Shown: positions 26,229 through 35,852 of the stretch, piece after piece
Layout: each line of letters starts with the position of its first letter
Numbering within the stretch: position 1 is the stretch's first letter
Origin: Sphingobacterium wenxiniae
GTDB lineage: Bacteria; Bacteroidota; Bacteroidia; Sphingobacteriales; Sphingobacteriaceae
Direction: 5' to 3'
Assembly: GCF_900116225.1 (NCBI RefSeq)
Contig: NZ_FOZZ01000013.1
Span: 35,184-99,183 of the forward strand
DNA: 64,000 bases
Program-made: the position numbers and the translations under genes
The notes under the pieces: model-generated
Told to the model about the DNA's origin: nothing
Databases searched by the model: none
Seen by the model: only the letters and a program-made list of their open reading frames with translations

Positions 26229-26753
26229 TTAAGCGTTTTTGGTTTGTTCATCTGATACAGGGGCATCTGAACTTTCAGAAGCGGTCGCTTCTTCCACATT
26301 GGACTCCTCGCTATTAGCGAAGTGGTCATTATATCCGTATGTATAATGCTCCTCTCCGGAGGATGGTTGTTGTCCGGGATTATGCTGGTAGGTATTTTCA
26401 GGAGCAGTGAACTGTGGAAAAGATTTCTTGACTTCCTCTGTTTCTTCAACTTTTGCTACCTCTTCTGTTCCTACTTCAGCCTGTTGATTGATTTCATTGG
26501 CTATCGCCGCAGAAGTAGGATGCGTCTTAGCTGCAGGTTTATCCTCTACCGTAACATCCAAATCCTTCTCAAAATTATTGATCTGGTCTGAAATTTCCTG
26601 CTTAATGCCTTCTGAAGCATCCTTAAACTCTCTGATTCCACGACCTAATCCACGTGCCAATTCAGGCAATTTCTTTCCACCGAATAATAACAAGATAACG
26701 ATGACGATAAGAACCATCTCTTGTGTACCGATATTCATAAATGCTAAACTCAT
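26229..26753 (-). CDS. tatA: Sec-independent protein translocase TatA/E with long acidic tail
   Basis: Component of the twin-arginine pathway that forms the pore for folded proteins. Residues 1-60 are canonical: membrane helix MVLIVIVILLLFGGKKLPELARG and amphipathic helix GLGRGIREFKDASEG. The rest (about 65-174) is a low-complexity acidic Glu/Ala/Ser tail (VEETEEVKKS, NVEEATASESSDAPVS), making it about twice the usual TatA length (60-100). A Tat client (the Gfo/Idh/MocA oxidoreductase at 37897) occurs in this window. tatC is not adjacent. TatA and TatE cannot be separated by sequence alone. Confidence 0.88.
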   Translation of the reverse strand: MSLAFMNIGTQEMVLIVIVILLLFGGKKLPELARGLGRGIREFKDASEGIKQEISDQINNFEKDLDVTVEDKPAAKTHPTSAAIANEINQQAEVGTEEVAKVEETEEVKKSFPQFTAPENTYQHNPGQQPSSGEEHYTYGYNDHFANSEESNVEEATASESSDAPVSDEQTKNA

Positions 26754-26911
26754 CTTTCTTCTCTTTTGCTTTACTAAGATGCTAAGGTAAGTGTAAATTT
26801 AAAAAACCTCAACATTTTGGTGTAATTATTTAGTAACAAAATCATCTTATCACTTGAAAGGAAAAAAGGTGCAGTAGACTACGAACAGTGATTTAACAGT
26901 TTTTAAATCCG

Positions 26912-26919
26912 TACCTTTG
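26912..26919 (+). promoter_or_regulatory. -7 box of the MATE gene, almost at the start codon
   Basis: TACCTTTG followed by C, only 7 bases before the ATG at 26927. If used, transcription would start at or within a base or two of the ATG, giving a leaderless mRNA. Confidence 0.6.
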
Positions 26920-26926
26920 CGCTCGC

Positions 26927-28288
26927 ATGATATCGAAGTATTACAAACAGAATAAGCTTTTTTATTGGAGTGCCTTTGCTTTGGCAGGACCGGTGGTTAT
27001 CTCGCAATTGGGACATACCATGGTGCAGACAGCCGATACGATTATTGTTGGTAAATTTGCCGGCACCATTCCTTTGGCAGCCGTATCACTTGTACATTCC
27101 GTATTTATCATCGTCATGGTAATAGGATTAGGCGTTTCCTACGGACTGACTCCCTTGATTGCTCAAGAAAACGGCAAAGGCCGCAAAGACAATTGTGGTA
27201 AACTTCTTTCCAACAGCTTGTGGCTGAATATCCTTTCGGCTATCGTACTTTTTTGTATTGTCAATTTTGGCTCGATGTATGCCATGGAGCATTTGGATCA
27301 GGATCCACGTGTCGTAGAAACAGCAAAACCATACCTCTTGGTACTCATGCTTTCCATCGTGCCTTTGATGGTCTTCAATACGTTTAAGCAATTCGCTGAA
27401 GGGTTGGGTTTCACGAAACAGGCTATGAGCATTACGATATGGGGAAATATTTTGAATATCGTACTGGCAATTGTTTTTGTTAAAGGGATGTTTGGGTTGA
27501 AGCCTATGGGCATTGTCGGAGTGGGGTATGCCACACTGATCGATCGAGTGCTTATGATGATAGCCATGTCAGCCTATGTGCTACGTTCTAAGCATTTTAA
27601 AGTATACATCCAACATTTCAAAATTTTTCATTTTGATACTCCACAAGTAAAACGTATTTTCAAAATCGGTGCACCAGTTGCTCTACAGTATGTTTTTGAG
27701 GTAGGGGCTTTTGCTTCGGCTTCCTTAATTGCCGGAAAGATCGGGGCTGTGGAACAGGCCAGCCATCAGGTAGCAATAACCTTGGCTTCCATGACCTATA
27801 TGATGGCCAGTGGGATTGCAGCAGCAGCAACCATCAAAACTGGGAATAGTTTTGGTAAGCACAACATTTTCCGTGTTCAAAAGTTCGCAACTGTTTCCTA
27901 TCATCTGGTATTATTATTTATGATTGCCTGTGCACTGATTTTTGCAATCTTTAATCAGTACCTACCCTTGATGATTAGTGACGATCAGCAGGTAATTGTG
28001 CTTTCCGCCCAACTCCTGCTTATAGCAGGGCTTTTTCAACTTTTTGACGGTACACAGGTTGTGGGCTTGGGTGTATTGAGAGGATTGGGCGATGTGAATA
28101 TACCTACGCTGATAACTTTTATTGCCTATTGGATAATCGGGATTCCCTCGGCTTATCTCTTCGGCATTTACTTTGATTTGGGTGTACAAGGTGTCTGGTA
28201 CGGCCTGACTTTAGGTCTGTTGACCTCTTCGGTATTACTATTTGTTCGCTACAAACATGTACTACGCCTAATGAAAAAACGGTTCTAA
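26927..28288 (+). CDS. MATE family efflux transporter
   Basis: 453-residue inner-membrane drug/cation antiporter with twelve hydrophobic segments in two MatE repeats (about 15-175 and 240-400). Typical stretches are ALAGPVVISQLGHTMVQTAD near the start, GNILNIVLAIVFVKGMFGL, and FQLFDGTQVVGLGVLRGLGD in the second repeat, which places it in the NorM-like branch. It may extrude dyes, fluoroquinolones or other cationic compounds; the substrate is not predictable. It stands alone between its own promoter and a strong terminator. Confidence 0.92.
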   Translation: MISKYYKQNKLFYWSAFALAGPVVISQLGHTMVQTADTIIVGKFAGTIPLAAVSLVHSVFIIVMVIGLGVSYGLTPLIAQENGKGRKDNCGKLLSNSLWLNILSAIVLFCIVNFGSMYAMEHLDQDPRVVETAKPYLLVLMLSIVPLMVFNTFKQFAEGLGFTKQAMSITIWGNILNIVLAIVFVKGMFGLKPMGIVGVGYATLIDRVLMMIAMSAYVLRSKHFKVYIQHFKIFHFDTPQVKRIFKIGAPVALQYVFEVGAFASASLIAGKIGAVEQASHQVAITLASMTYMMASGIAAAATIKTGNSFGKHNIFRVQKFATVSYHLVLLFMIACALIFAIFNQYLPLMISDDQQVIVLSAQLLLIAGLFQLFDGTQVVGLGVLRGLGDVNIPTLITFIAYWIIGIPSAYLFGIYFDLGVQGVWYGLTLGLLTSSVLLFVRYKHVLRLMKKRF

Positions 28289-28329
28289 AAAAGGGAAGGG
28301 GATGTCGATTTGACATCCCCTTCCCTTTT
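28289..28329. terminator. Strong bidirectional terminator
   Basis: 18-bp perfect stem with AAAAGGGAAGGGGATGTC as left arm and a 5-base loop, between the convergent MATE and E2 genes. Confidence 0.92.
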
Positions 28330-28334
28330 AAAAT

Positions 28335-29726
28335 TTATATCACCCTATTCATGTCCCATTCTTCCAGATAATCCGCTACGCGCTTCAAGAAAGTTCCTCC
28401 TAACGCCCCATCGATAATACGATGGTCATAAGACATAGACAGATACATCATATGACGAATAGCAATCACATCTCCATGCTCCGTTTCTAACACAGCCGGA
28501 CGTTTCTTGATCGTTCCGACAGCCAAAATAGCCGCTTGTGGTTGATTGATAATCGGCACCCCCATAATATTTCCGAAGGCCCCTATATTGGTAAAGGTGA
28601 ATGTTCCGCCTTGCGTATCGTCTGGTTTGAGCTGATTAGCACGGGATCTATGTGCTAAATCGTTCACCGCTTTGCTTAACCCTACCAGACTCAGTTGATC
28701 CGCATTTTTGATAACAGGAACAATCAAATTGCCCGAAGGCAAAGCTGCCGCCATCCCAATATTAATATTTTTCTTTTTGATGATATTATGTCCGTCAATA
28801 GAAACATTGACCATCGGAAAGTCTTTCAAAGCTTTACTGATAGCCTCAATAAAAATCGGCGTAAAAGTGATATTTTCCCCTTCCCGTTTCTTGTAGCTAT
28901 CTTTTACTTTATTCCGCCAGTTTACTAAGTTGGTCACGTCTGCTTCCACAAAAGAGGCTACGTGAGGGGATGTTTTCACACTATGTACCATGTGATCGGC
29001 AATGAGTTTACGCATGCGATCCATCTCGATAATTTCATCGCCGGCCGATGTCGTTCCTACAGGTGTAACCGTTGTTTTTGGCGGCATGGGGATTGTCGCA
29101 GGCTGCTCTGTTGTTTTTACAGCAGATGCTGCGAATGATTTCCCTCCTGTCCTATTAGACAAATATCCGAGAACATCCTGTTTGGTCAAGCGACCTTCTG
29201 CTCCTGTTCCAGGAATATTATCCAATTCTTCTTGACTAAGACCTTCTTCTTGAGCAATATTTTTCACCAAAGGTGAATAGAAACGTGCGCCAGAGTGAAT
29301 AGTTGTTTTCTCCTGCACGGAAGGTTCTTCTAAGAGTTCTGTTCCAGGAATAGTCATCTTATTATCTTCTTCAATAAAAGGTTCTTCTGTTTGTTCTTCC
29401 TGCTCAGTAACAGATTCCGCTACAGGAGCAGTTGCTATTTCCGCATTTACTGGATCAGCATTCTCTTCAACAGCAGAGCCTTCGCCCTCAATTTCTAACA
29501 AAGCGATGGCCTCTCCAACTTGTACAATCTGATTCTCTTCGAAAAATTTCTTAATCAATTTACCTTTCACCGGCGAAGGAACATCGGAGTCCACTTTATC
29601 AGTTGCAATCTCTACTATGGCTTCGTCTTCCTCTATCATCTCCCCTATCTCTTTCACCCATTTGGTAACGGTGGCTTCAGAAACACTCTCTCCCATTTTT
29701 GGAAGCAGCAGTTTATATATTCCCAT
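28335..29726 (-). CDS. 2-oxo acid dehydrogenase E2 (dihydrolipoyl acyltransferase)
   Basis: 463-residue core enzyme of a 2-oxoacid dehydrogenase complex. Lipoyl domain at 1-76 with the lipoylated Lys44 in IATDKVDSD, an acidic Glu/Pro linker, a peripheral E1/E3-binding domain (about 150-188, ARFYSPLVKNIAQEEGLS), a second linker, and the catalytic domain (about 235-463) with active-site HRIIDG near the C-terminus. The single lipoyl domain and overall form fit the branched-chain keto-acid or pyruvate E2 of Bacteroidota. E1 and E3 are not next to it, so the substrate cannot be fixed from context. Confidence 0.9.
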   Translation of the reverse strand: MGIYKLLLPKMGESVSEATVTKWVKEIGEMIEEDEAIVEIATDKVDSDVPSPVKGKLIKKFFEENQIVQVGEAIALLEIEGEGSAVEENADPVNAEIATAPVAESVTEQEEQTEEPFIEEDNKMTIPGTELLEEPSVQEKTTIHSGARFYSPLVKNIAQEEGLSQEELDNIPGTGAEGRLTKQDVLGYLSNRTGGKSFAASAVKTTEQPATIPMPPKTTVTPVGTTSAGDEIIEMDRMRKLIADHMVHSVKTSPHVASFVEADVTNLVNWRNKVKDSYKKREGENITFTPIFIEAISKALKDFPMVNVSIDGHNIIKKKNINIGMAAALPSGNLIVPVIKNADQLSLVGLSKAVNDLAHRSRANQLKPDDTQGGTFTFTNIGAFGNIMGVPIINQPQAAILAVGTIKKRPAVLETEHGDVIAIRHMMYLSMSYDHRIIDGALGGTFLKRVADYLEEWDMNRVI

Positions 29727-29840
29727 ACGTATGTCTGTTCATTGAATGAAACACTAAAATAGCATTTAATCCAAGTAATACCTATAAATAAAATTAAATT
29801 TTCATATTTCCAAAATTACAGAATGTTATTTGGAATATAT

Positions 29841-31088
29841 TTATTGCTCCTTTTGGAATAAATCCCATAACATCTGTAAGGATGCCGTAACCGAACGTTC
29901 TATATTTACCATTCTATCGTTCTTAAAGTAGAAAACACGTGCTTCTGTCGCCTGTCTTCCTGCCACAGCAACCCAGACTGTTCCCACTGGTTTTTCGGCT
30001 GTTCCACCTCCTGGTCCTGCTATCCCACTGGTTGCTATAGCATAATCTGTCCCCAAATGACTTTTTGCACCTTCTGCCATCTGTCTCACCGTTGATTCAC
30101 TAACGGCCCCAAAACTTTTGAGCGTTTCTTCTTCTACTCCAAGCATATGCATTTTTGCGGCATTGGCATAAGCTACTACCGCACCATTAAACATAGCACT
30201 TGCGCCCGGGACACTCGTTATTAACGAAGCAATAGCGCCGCCTGTACAACTTTCAGCTGTAGCCAACGTACACCCTGCCTCTGTAAATCTTTTCACCAGT
30301 ACTTCCTCAAAACCGATATCTTCCGTGGCCAAAACATGTTTTCCAACTCGACTCACAATACGTTCCACAAATAATTGCGTTTCTTCTTCCAAAATAGATT
30401 GGTTATTCCCTACTGCCGTCAACCTTAGTTTTACCATACCTATTTTGGGAAGATATGCCAAATGTATATGCTCTGGCAAGTCTTCTTCAATATCCGCTAT
30501 ACGATCAGCTAAGTGTGATTCTCCTATTCCGGTGGTCAGTATATAAGCATTATGGACAGTGGTCTCGGACTTTATGCCACTAAGCTCTGGAATAACCCTG
30601 TTTTCAATCAAAAATTTCATCTCGAAAGGCACGCCCGGCAGAAAAGCGAAAAACTTGCCATCTTTTGCCACCCACATCCCCGGTGCAGTCCCTACATCGT
30701 TGAAAAGAATCTTGGCATTTGCCAACACATCGGCTTGATGTACATTCATGGCAGGCATTTCTTCAAAGCCGGCATTGCGAAATATCCCGCGAACATGTTC
30801 CAACACTTTGGTATCATTAATCAATGTAGTATTAAAATAGGTTGCTGCGGCATGTTTGGTCACATCATCTTTGGTTGGCCCCAATCCTCCAGTTACGATA
30901 ATCAAGTTAGCTCTTTCAGCTGCATTAGTCAAAGCATCAATAATAGCTGTTTTCGTGTCTGAAATAGATGTGATTTGTACAAGATGAATCTGTAAAGGGG
31001 CTAAACGTTGTGCTATCCAAGCAGAATTGGTATCGACAATCTGTCCATTCAGAATCTCATCGCCAATGGTTATAATTTCGGCTTTCAT
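29841..31088 (-). CDS. cinA: CinA family nicotinamide-nucleotide amidohydrolase / damage-inducible protein
   Basis: 415-residue two-domain protein. The N-terminal MoCF-type domain (about 1-170) contains IITIGDEILNGQIVDTNSAW and TGGLGPTKDD; the C-terminal CinA amidase domain (about 255-412) contains TLATAESCTGGAIASLI, VVAYANAAK and ATSGIAGPGGGT. The C-terminal domain deamidates NMN to NaMN in NAD recycling, and the N-terminal domain has ADP-ribose pyrophosphatase activity in characterised relatives. Its upstream gap toward lptD is filled by a repeat element. Confidence 0.94.
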   Translation of the reverse strand: MKAEIITIGDEILNGQIVDTNSAWIAQRLAPLQIHLVQITSISDTKTAIIDALTNAAERANLIIVTGGLGPTKDDVTKHAAATYFNTTLINDTKVLEHVRGIFRNAGFEEMPAMNVHQADVLANAKILFNDVGTAPGMWVAKDGKFFAFLPGVPFEMKFLIENRVIPELSGIKSETTVHNAYILTTGIGESHLADRIADIEEDLPEHIHLAYLPKIGMVKLRLTAVGNNQSILEEETQLFVERIVSRVGKHVLATEDIGFEEVLVKRFTEAGCTLATAESCTGGAIASLITSVPGASAMFNGAVVAYANAAKMHMLGVEEETLKSFGAVSESTVRQMAEGAKSHLGTDYAIATSGIAGPGGGTAEKPVGTVWVAVAGRQATEARVFYFKNDRMVNIERSVTASLQMLWDLFQKEQ

Positions 31089-31096
31089 GTTTTTGT

Positions 31097-31187
31097 AATT
31101 AGTATTGAGTATTCAGTAGTTAGTAGTTAGTATTGAGTAAACCTCAACATCTCAATACTCATACCTCAGTACTCAATACGCTGAGTA
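31097..31187. repeat. AGTATTGAG-type repeat element between cinA and lptD
   Basis: AGTATTGAGTA occurs twice (from about 31101 and 31129), and the complement CTCAATACTCAT lies at about 31151-31162. A further inverted pair, CTCAGTACTCAATACGCTGAGTAC, is at about 31165-31188 and runs into the lptD 3' end. These cores match those in the fusA-rpsJ gap. It has no coding content and can fold into several hairpins. Confidence 0.65.
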
Positions 31188-33842
31188 CTAATATCTATAA
31201 TGACTCTCTCGTTTTGTCAGTTTTAAGTCCTGCAAGATGGAGGCTTTCGCCCGTATGGTAATGTTGTAACTTTGGTATTGCCCAAAAGGTGTCCAGCCTA
31301 CTGACATATCCCAACAATGCAGATCACGATATATACTAAACCTTGTCAATGACAGTGCCTTTTGACGCAAATCATATCCTGTATTAAACTGCACTTTCCA
31401 CTTCGGGGTAACATTGAAATCCCCGTTCACATTTACCGTCGCCGTAATCTGGTTACGCATAACACGATCGGTATTATCCCACACTTTAGAATAATTCATA
31501 CTAAATGCTCCGTTCAGGTTCCAAGGAATATTGAAATCCACAAAAGCATTCGGATCGGTACTGATTCGGGACAAGGCCTCCGCCTGTTCCGATGTCATAT
31601 TTGGCATTCTGTTCCGTAGCGAATCCAAATTATCACTTCGGCTTTTATTGGCACTGGGGTTCAAACTATAATCAAAGGATAATCCAAAATTTGTCAAACG
31701 TGCCAAAGTTCCATCTTTAATTGCAAAACGATCCACCCGCACTCCATTCTCATTAATAGTATAAGGATCAAAAGTACCATTAAAGTTCAAGTTAATTTTC
31801 TGGTTAAACAAGGATGTTCGTCCAGAAAAGTTAATCGTCGATAACTTCAGGGAATCTGCCATAAAGTTGTAGTTACCACTAAAAGTCAATCCCTGGATAA
31901 TCGGTATTTTCTTAAAAGCTTCTTTACCCGTCGTATCCTTCGAGTTTCGCACTTTTGCCTCAATATTATTATCAACGGAGAAACCTATCCCCATAGATTT
32001 CCCTGCACCTGGTCCACCATAGATACCATTTTCAAATACGGAATATTTCTGTATCAACCCATCCATATTCGTATATTCTCGATAAAATCCATATCGTGCT
32101 GCCGAGAAATCAGGGCGATAATTCAAGTTGACCGAAGGCGTCACCACATGACGGATAGCTTCGACTTTACCCATTTTTGGGTACATACCATAGATTTTGG
32201 TTGAAAGTCCTGATGACACCGAATAATCATACGCTCTTCGGAATCCTTGCACCGTATCCCGCACTTCTTCAAAGCCATTCAAACGGTTTTCCAAACCCTT
32301 ACGTATGGATTGTAAATACCAACGTTCGGTATAGTTTACCGAAGTATTAAATTGGAAATATTTAAAAGCATTCAAGCTTAAGCTCACCGGAATGCTGTGC
32401 TGGAAACCGTTCGTAAAGTTATTTAAAGTTTCTTTTTTGAATAACACAGAGTCTCCTGCAGTTATCGTATTTCTTCCCTGTAAGCTATACCCAACTGTGA
32501 TACGTTGATACCATTTCTGCTCGCCTACCCTTTTCTTAGAATCAAACGGATTGAAGGTCGACACGTTCAAGCTGAAAGAAGGCAATTCCAGATCAACTCG
32601 TCCTGATGCCATATCCTGTCTATGGCTCAAGTTTGTTGTGAAATTGACCTTACCATCGGCAAAGACCTTTCCATAAGCAATAGATGAAGACATATTGTTT
32701 CGTACAATGTCTTGCATACTGTTGTTCTGGTTAAAACCGGTATTACGGAAGTAGGAACCTGTACCAAAATTCACCGACGCGGAGAATGACGTACCAGGAT
32801 TTGCCTCTTGCCGTTGTGTATGATTCCACGTTACGTTAAAATCTTTGTTTGTCCCATAGTTACTGGTTCCTTCCACCCCACTTTTCGTACTTGCATAGCG
32901 TATGTTGAATCCGCCGCTATATTTATAATTTACAACATAATTTGTACGAACACTTGCTTCCCAAGAACCCTTAGAATAAAGGCTCGCTCTAATCTCACTA
33001 TCCCAATAGTCATTGAAAGTCAAGTACCATCCCATATCACGCACTGCAAAACCACGTGTTGCATCCTCGCCGAAGGAAGGGAAAAGTAGCCCTGAAGCCT
33101 TTTTATTGTTTTTTGGAAAGAAACCAAAAGGCACACCGATAAACTTAATCGGGATATTTTCGACTTCTAAATAAGCCGGGCCAACAATAATATGATTTTT
33201 CGCCAAGAAACCTTTTGTAAACCGAATACCAAAATGCGTATGTGGATAGGGTAAGTTACAAGTACTGTACATACCTGATTTCAACGAAAGTTCATCATAC
33301 AGATTTTTACGCAACACACTTGCCTGTATATATGCTCCGTCTTCTTCCGTCATGATGCCATACGTATTTCCTTCCTGTGTCTTATAATCATAAAGGAGGG
33401 AATCGACTGTCTTCGGTGTTTCACCAGGGAATATAACCACCGGTCTACCGACATATTCCCCATTGTGGTCAATGACACCACTGGCAAACAATTGGTTGGT
33501 ATTTCTATCCAAACGGATATAATCAGCTGCCAATTCAAATGTTTGATATTTCACTTTAGCACCACGATATAGATGAAGAATGTTTTTATTTACTTGGTTC
33601 CATGAAGAATCATTGGCCACGATGGTCACCACAGTTTCGAGTCCATCTGGATCGGTCATGACAACAGTATCCTGTCCTTGAACCTCACGAAGATGGTTTT
33701 TTGTAGTATCGTTGACAATTAAAGTTGTATCAACAACGTTATTAGAGGTGGGTTTAGAAGGCTCTACCACTTGAGCCACACTGATGGAGAAGCTCAACAA
33801 TATGAATAAAAATTGACATAAAACTCGTGCAAACGCCTTCAA
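31188..33842 (-). CDS. lptD: LPS-assembly protein LptD (Bacteroidota type)
   Basis: 884-residue outer-membrane protein that inserts LPS into the outer leaflet. It has a signal peptide (about 1-24, ending SISVAQ), then a periplasmic OstA/LptA-like beta-jellyroll (about 85-200, with YRGAKVKYQTFELAADYIRL and YIQASVLRK). From about 220 onward it is a large barrel with many amphipathic strands and the segment IPIKFIGVPFGFFPKNNKKA that marks the LptD family. It ends ESHYRY, with a terminal aromatic. It is divergent from tandem amidase genes, an arrangement I recall as frequent in this phylum. Confidence 0.88.
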   Translation of the reverse strand: MKAFARVLCQFLFILLSFSISVAQVVEPSKPTSNNVVDTTLIVNDTTKNHLREVQGQDTVVMTDPDGLETVVTIVANDSSWNQVNKNILHLYRGAKVKYQTFELAADYIRLDRNTNQLFASGVIDHNGEYVGRPVVIFPGETPKTVDSLLYDYKTQEGNTYGIMTEEDGAYIQASVLRKNLYDELSLKSGMYSTCNLPYPHTHFGIRFTKGFLAKNHIIVGPAYLEVENIPIKFIGVPFGFFPKNNKKASGLLFPSFGEDATRGFAVRDMGWYLTFNDYWDSEIRASLYSKGSWEASVRTNYVVNYKYSGGFNIRYASTKSGVEGTSNYGTNKDFNVTWNHTQRQEANPGTSFSASVNFGTGSYFRNTGFNQNNSMQDIVRNNMSSSIAYGKVFADGKVNFTTNLSHRQDMASGRVDLELPSFSLNVSTFNPFDSKKRVGEQKWYQRITVGYSLQGRNTITAGDSVLFKKETLNNFTNGFQHSIPVSLSLNAFKYFQFNTSVNYTERWYLQSIRKGLENRLNGFEEVRDTVQGFRRAYDYSVSSGLSTKIYGMYPKMGKVEAIRHVVTPSVNLNYRPDFSAARYGFYREYTNMDGLIQKYSVFENGIYGGPGAGKSMGIGFSVDNNIEAKVRNSKDTTGKEAFKKIPIIQGLTFSGNYNFMADSLKLSTINFSGRTSLFNQKINLNFNGTFDPYTINENGVRVDRFAIKDGTLARLTNFGLSFDYSLNPSANKSRSDNLDSLRNRMPNMTSEQAEALSRISTDPNAFVDFNIPWNLNGAFSMNYSKVWDNTDRVMRNQITATVNVNGDFNVTPKWKVQFNTGYDLRQKALSLTRFSIYRDLHCWDMSVGWTPFGQYQSYNITIRAKASILQDLKLTKRESHYRY

Positions 33843-33891
33843 AATGAATTATGAATGTTATTTTTGTATGAATCTTTTAAACTTGTTTCGG

Positions 33892-33899
33892 CAAAAATA
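33892..33899 (-). promoter_or_regulatory. Probable -7 box of lptD
   Basis: TATTTTTG followed by C on the minus strand, 50 bases before the lptD start, in the divergent gap. Confidence 0.55.
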
Positions 33900-33958
33900 G
33901 TCAAAAACATTCACATCACATGGTGTAAATAATGTTAATGAAAGATAAATTTTCAAAC

Positions 33959-33966
33959 TATTTTTG
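33959..33966 (+). promoter_or_regulatory. Probable -7 box of the amidase-amidase-mlaD group
   Basis: TATTTTTG followed by C, 38 bases before the ATG at 34005. It is the mirror image of the lptD box 60 bases away. Confidence 0.55.
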
Positions 33967-34004
33967 CACTTAATTAAACGAAGGTAGATTAGGATATTAT
34001 ACAC

Positions 34005-34862
34005 ATGATTAGAAATTTAAATGTAAAGCCTGTCATAGCCATTTTCGCGACAGTATTCGCATTTGTTATGCTTGTTTCTTTTACATTTCCATCCCCAAAT
34101 ATAGCAGGCGAGAGGGGGAAAGAGACGTTTGTTGTGGTTATTGACCCTGGACATGGTGGTGATAAACCAGGGGCCAGAGGAAGAAACTCGGCTGAAAAAG
34201 ATATTGTATTAGATGTTTCCAAAAAACTGAAAACACTTTTAGAACAACAAATTCCCAACACGAAAGTTATCTTGACCCGCAGTACGGATATAGATGTACC
34301 GTTCAAGACACGTTCAGAAATAGCGAACAAAAACAAGGCAGACCTTTTTATTTCTATCCACGCGAATTCAGCTGATCGCGATGTTCGCGTTAAGAACAGT
34401 CGCGGGCGCTATGTCAATTCTGTACAGCGGAATCCGCAGGTACGCGGTACAGAAACGTTGGTATTAGGATTCCACCGCACAGGCGAACAAGATGTAGCTA
34501 TCCGGGAAAATGCCGATCTATTATTGGAGGATAACTACGAAGAAGAATACGGCTTCGACCCGAGGGATCCATCCACTTATATAATCTTCCAATTGATGCG
34601 GAGCCAATACCGTAAAGAAAGCATCAAATTAGCATCGCTTATCCAGCAAGAGTATGTGAAGAGTTCACAGATAGACCGTGGCGTCAAAGAACAAGGCCTC
34701 GCCGTCCTTGCCAAAGCGGCTATGCCCGCTGTATTAACAGAAATAGGATTTATAAGCAGTCCAGATGAAGAAAGTTATATGCTTTCGCAAAAAGGACAAA
34801 ACGAAATCGCCCAAAATCTTGCTAATGCAGTCAAAAAATTCAAGGAATACATGAGGCATTAA
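34005..34862 (+). CDS. N-acetylmuramoyl-L-alanine amidase (Amidase_3), copy 1
   Basis: 285-residue zinc amidase that cleaves the peptide from muramic acid in peptidoglycan. It has an N-terminal membrane/signal helix (about 10-28), then the Amidase_3 fold: VVVIDPGHGGDKPGARG with the first Zn His, FISIHANSAD with the second His, and VLTEIGFISSPDEE with the catalytic Glu near the end. An insert around 125-165 is shared with copy 2. It is followed 81 bases later by a close paralogue, so this is a tandem duplication. It probably acts in septal cleavage or envelope maintenance. Confidence 0.93.
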   Translation: MIRNLNVKPVIAIFATVFAFVMLVSFTFPSPNIAGERGKETFVVVIDPGHGGDKPGARGRNSAEKDIVLDVSKKLKTLLEQQIPNTKVILTRSTDIDVPFKTRSEIANKNKADLFISIHANSADRDVRVKNSRGRYVNSVQRNPQVRGTETLVLGFHRTGEQDVAIRENADLLLEDNYEEEYGFDPRDPSTYIIFQLMRSQYRKESIKLASLIQQEYVKSSQIDRGVKEQGLAVLAKAAMPAVLTEIGFISSPDEESYMLSQKGQNEIAQNLANAVKKFKEYMRH

Positions 34863-34943
34863 TTTTAGTCCTATCAGATATATTTCTTTATTATAATTAA
34901 TTTCAAGTCTTTATAATTTACATATTTTAAACGTCATTCTGCT

Positions 34944-35795
34944 GTGTCAAACGCGTATCGTACAATAGTCTTTTTAACAGTTATCAGTTTTTGCCTATTC
35001 ACCTCTTTTATTCCTGTACAACAAGAGAAGCCTCAACTTCCACAAAAGCAGATGAAACTCATTGTGCTGGATGCAGGACATGGTGGGCACGATCCTGGTG
35101 CTGTCGGACGGAGATCCAATGAAAAAGATATTGCCTTAGAAGTCACTCTTAAACTAGGGGCCAAAATAGAGAAGGAAATGCCTGGTGTCAAGGTGATTTA
35201 CACACGTAAAACGGATGTTTTTATTCCGCTATACCAACGTCCTGCTGTAGCAAACGAAAACAAAGCAGATCTATTTATTTCCATCCACTGCAACTCTGGA
35301 GGAACGACGACCGTTCGTCGGAAAAATAGCCGTGGAAGATACGTGACCAGTAAAGTATTGAATACTTCCGCACAAGGTACAGAAACAATCGTAAGTGGAT
35401 TCAACCGCTTAGCTCAACAGGATGCAGCTATCCGTGAGAATGCTTCCATATTATTGGAAGATAACTACCAAGAAAACTATGGTGGATTTGACCCGAACGA
35501 CCCATCAAGTATGATTGTTTTCCAATTGATGAAGAACCAGTATCGCAGAGAAAGTATTAAATTAGCTTCATATATGCAAGATACATACAAGTCTTCCGGA
35601 CGTCGGGACAGAGGAGTATTAGAACTATCGCTCGCCGTATTGGCAACAGCAGGAATGCCAGCAGTACTGACAGAAATCGGTTTTATTAGCAACCCAGATG
35701 AAGAAGCATTCATGCTTTCCTCGTCTGGACAAGAGCAAATCGTAGCAAATCTTTTTAACGCAATAAAAACCTATAAAACTTCAACAGAACGATAA
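34944..35795 (+). CDS. N-acetylmuramoyl-L-alanine amidase (Amidase_3), copy 2
   Basis: 283-residue paralogue of the preceding gene; most motifs match (VLDAGHGGHDPGAVG, FISIHCNSGG, VLTEIGFISNPDEE). The reading starts at a GTG (34944) leading directly into a signal helix (YRTIVFLTVISFCLF), and no ATG gives a better N-terminus. The residue after the second Zn ligand differs (HCN against HAN), as do the loops, so the two copies have diverged and may act at different times or places. It is followed after 57 bases by the MCE/MlaD-like gene. Confidence 0.92.
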   Translation: MSNAYRTIVFLTVISFCLFTSFIPVQQEKPQLPQKQMKLIVLDAGHGGHDPGAVGRRSNEKDIALEVTLKLGAKIEKEMPGVKVIYTRKTDVFIPLYQRPAVANENKADLFISIHCNSGGTTTVRRKNSRGRYVTSKVLNTSAQGTETIVSGFNRLAQQDAAIRENASILLEDNYQENYGGFDPNDPSSMIVFQLMKNQYRRESIKLASYMQDTYKSSGRRDRGVLELSLAVLATAGMPAVLTEIGFISNPDEEAFMLSSSGQEQIVANLFNAIKTYKTSTER

Positions 35796-35852
35796 ACTTT
35801 TAGTACATTAGTTTGTTGATATTGACAGGTCTTAAAAATAACACATACAATT

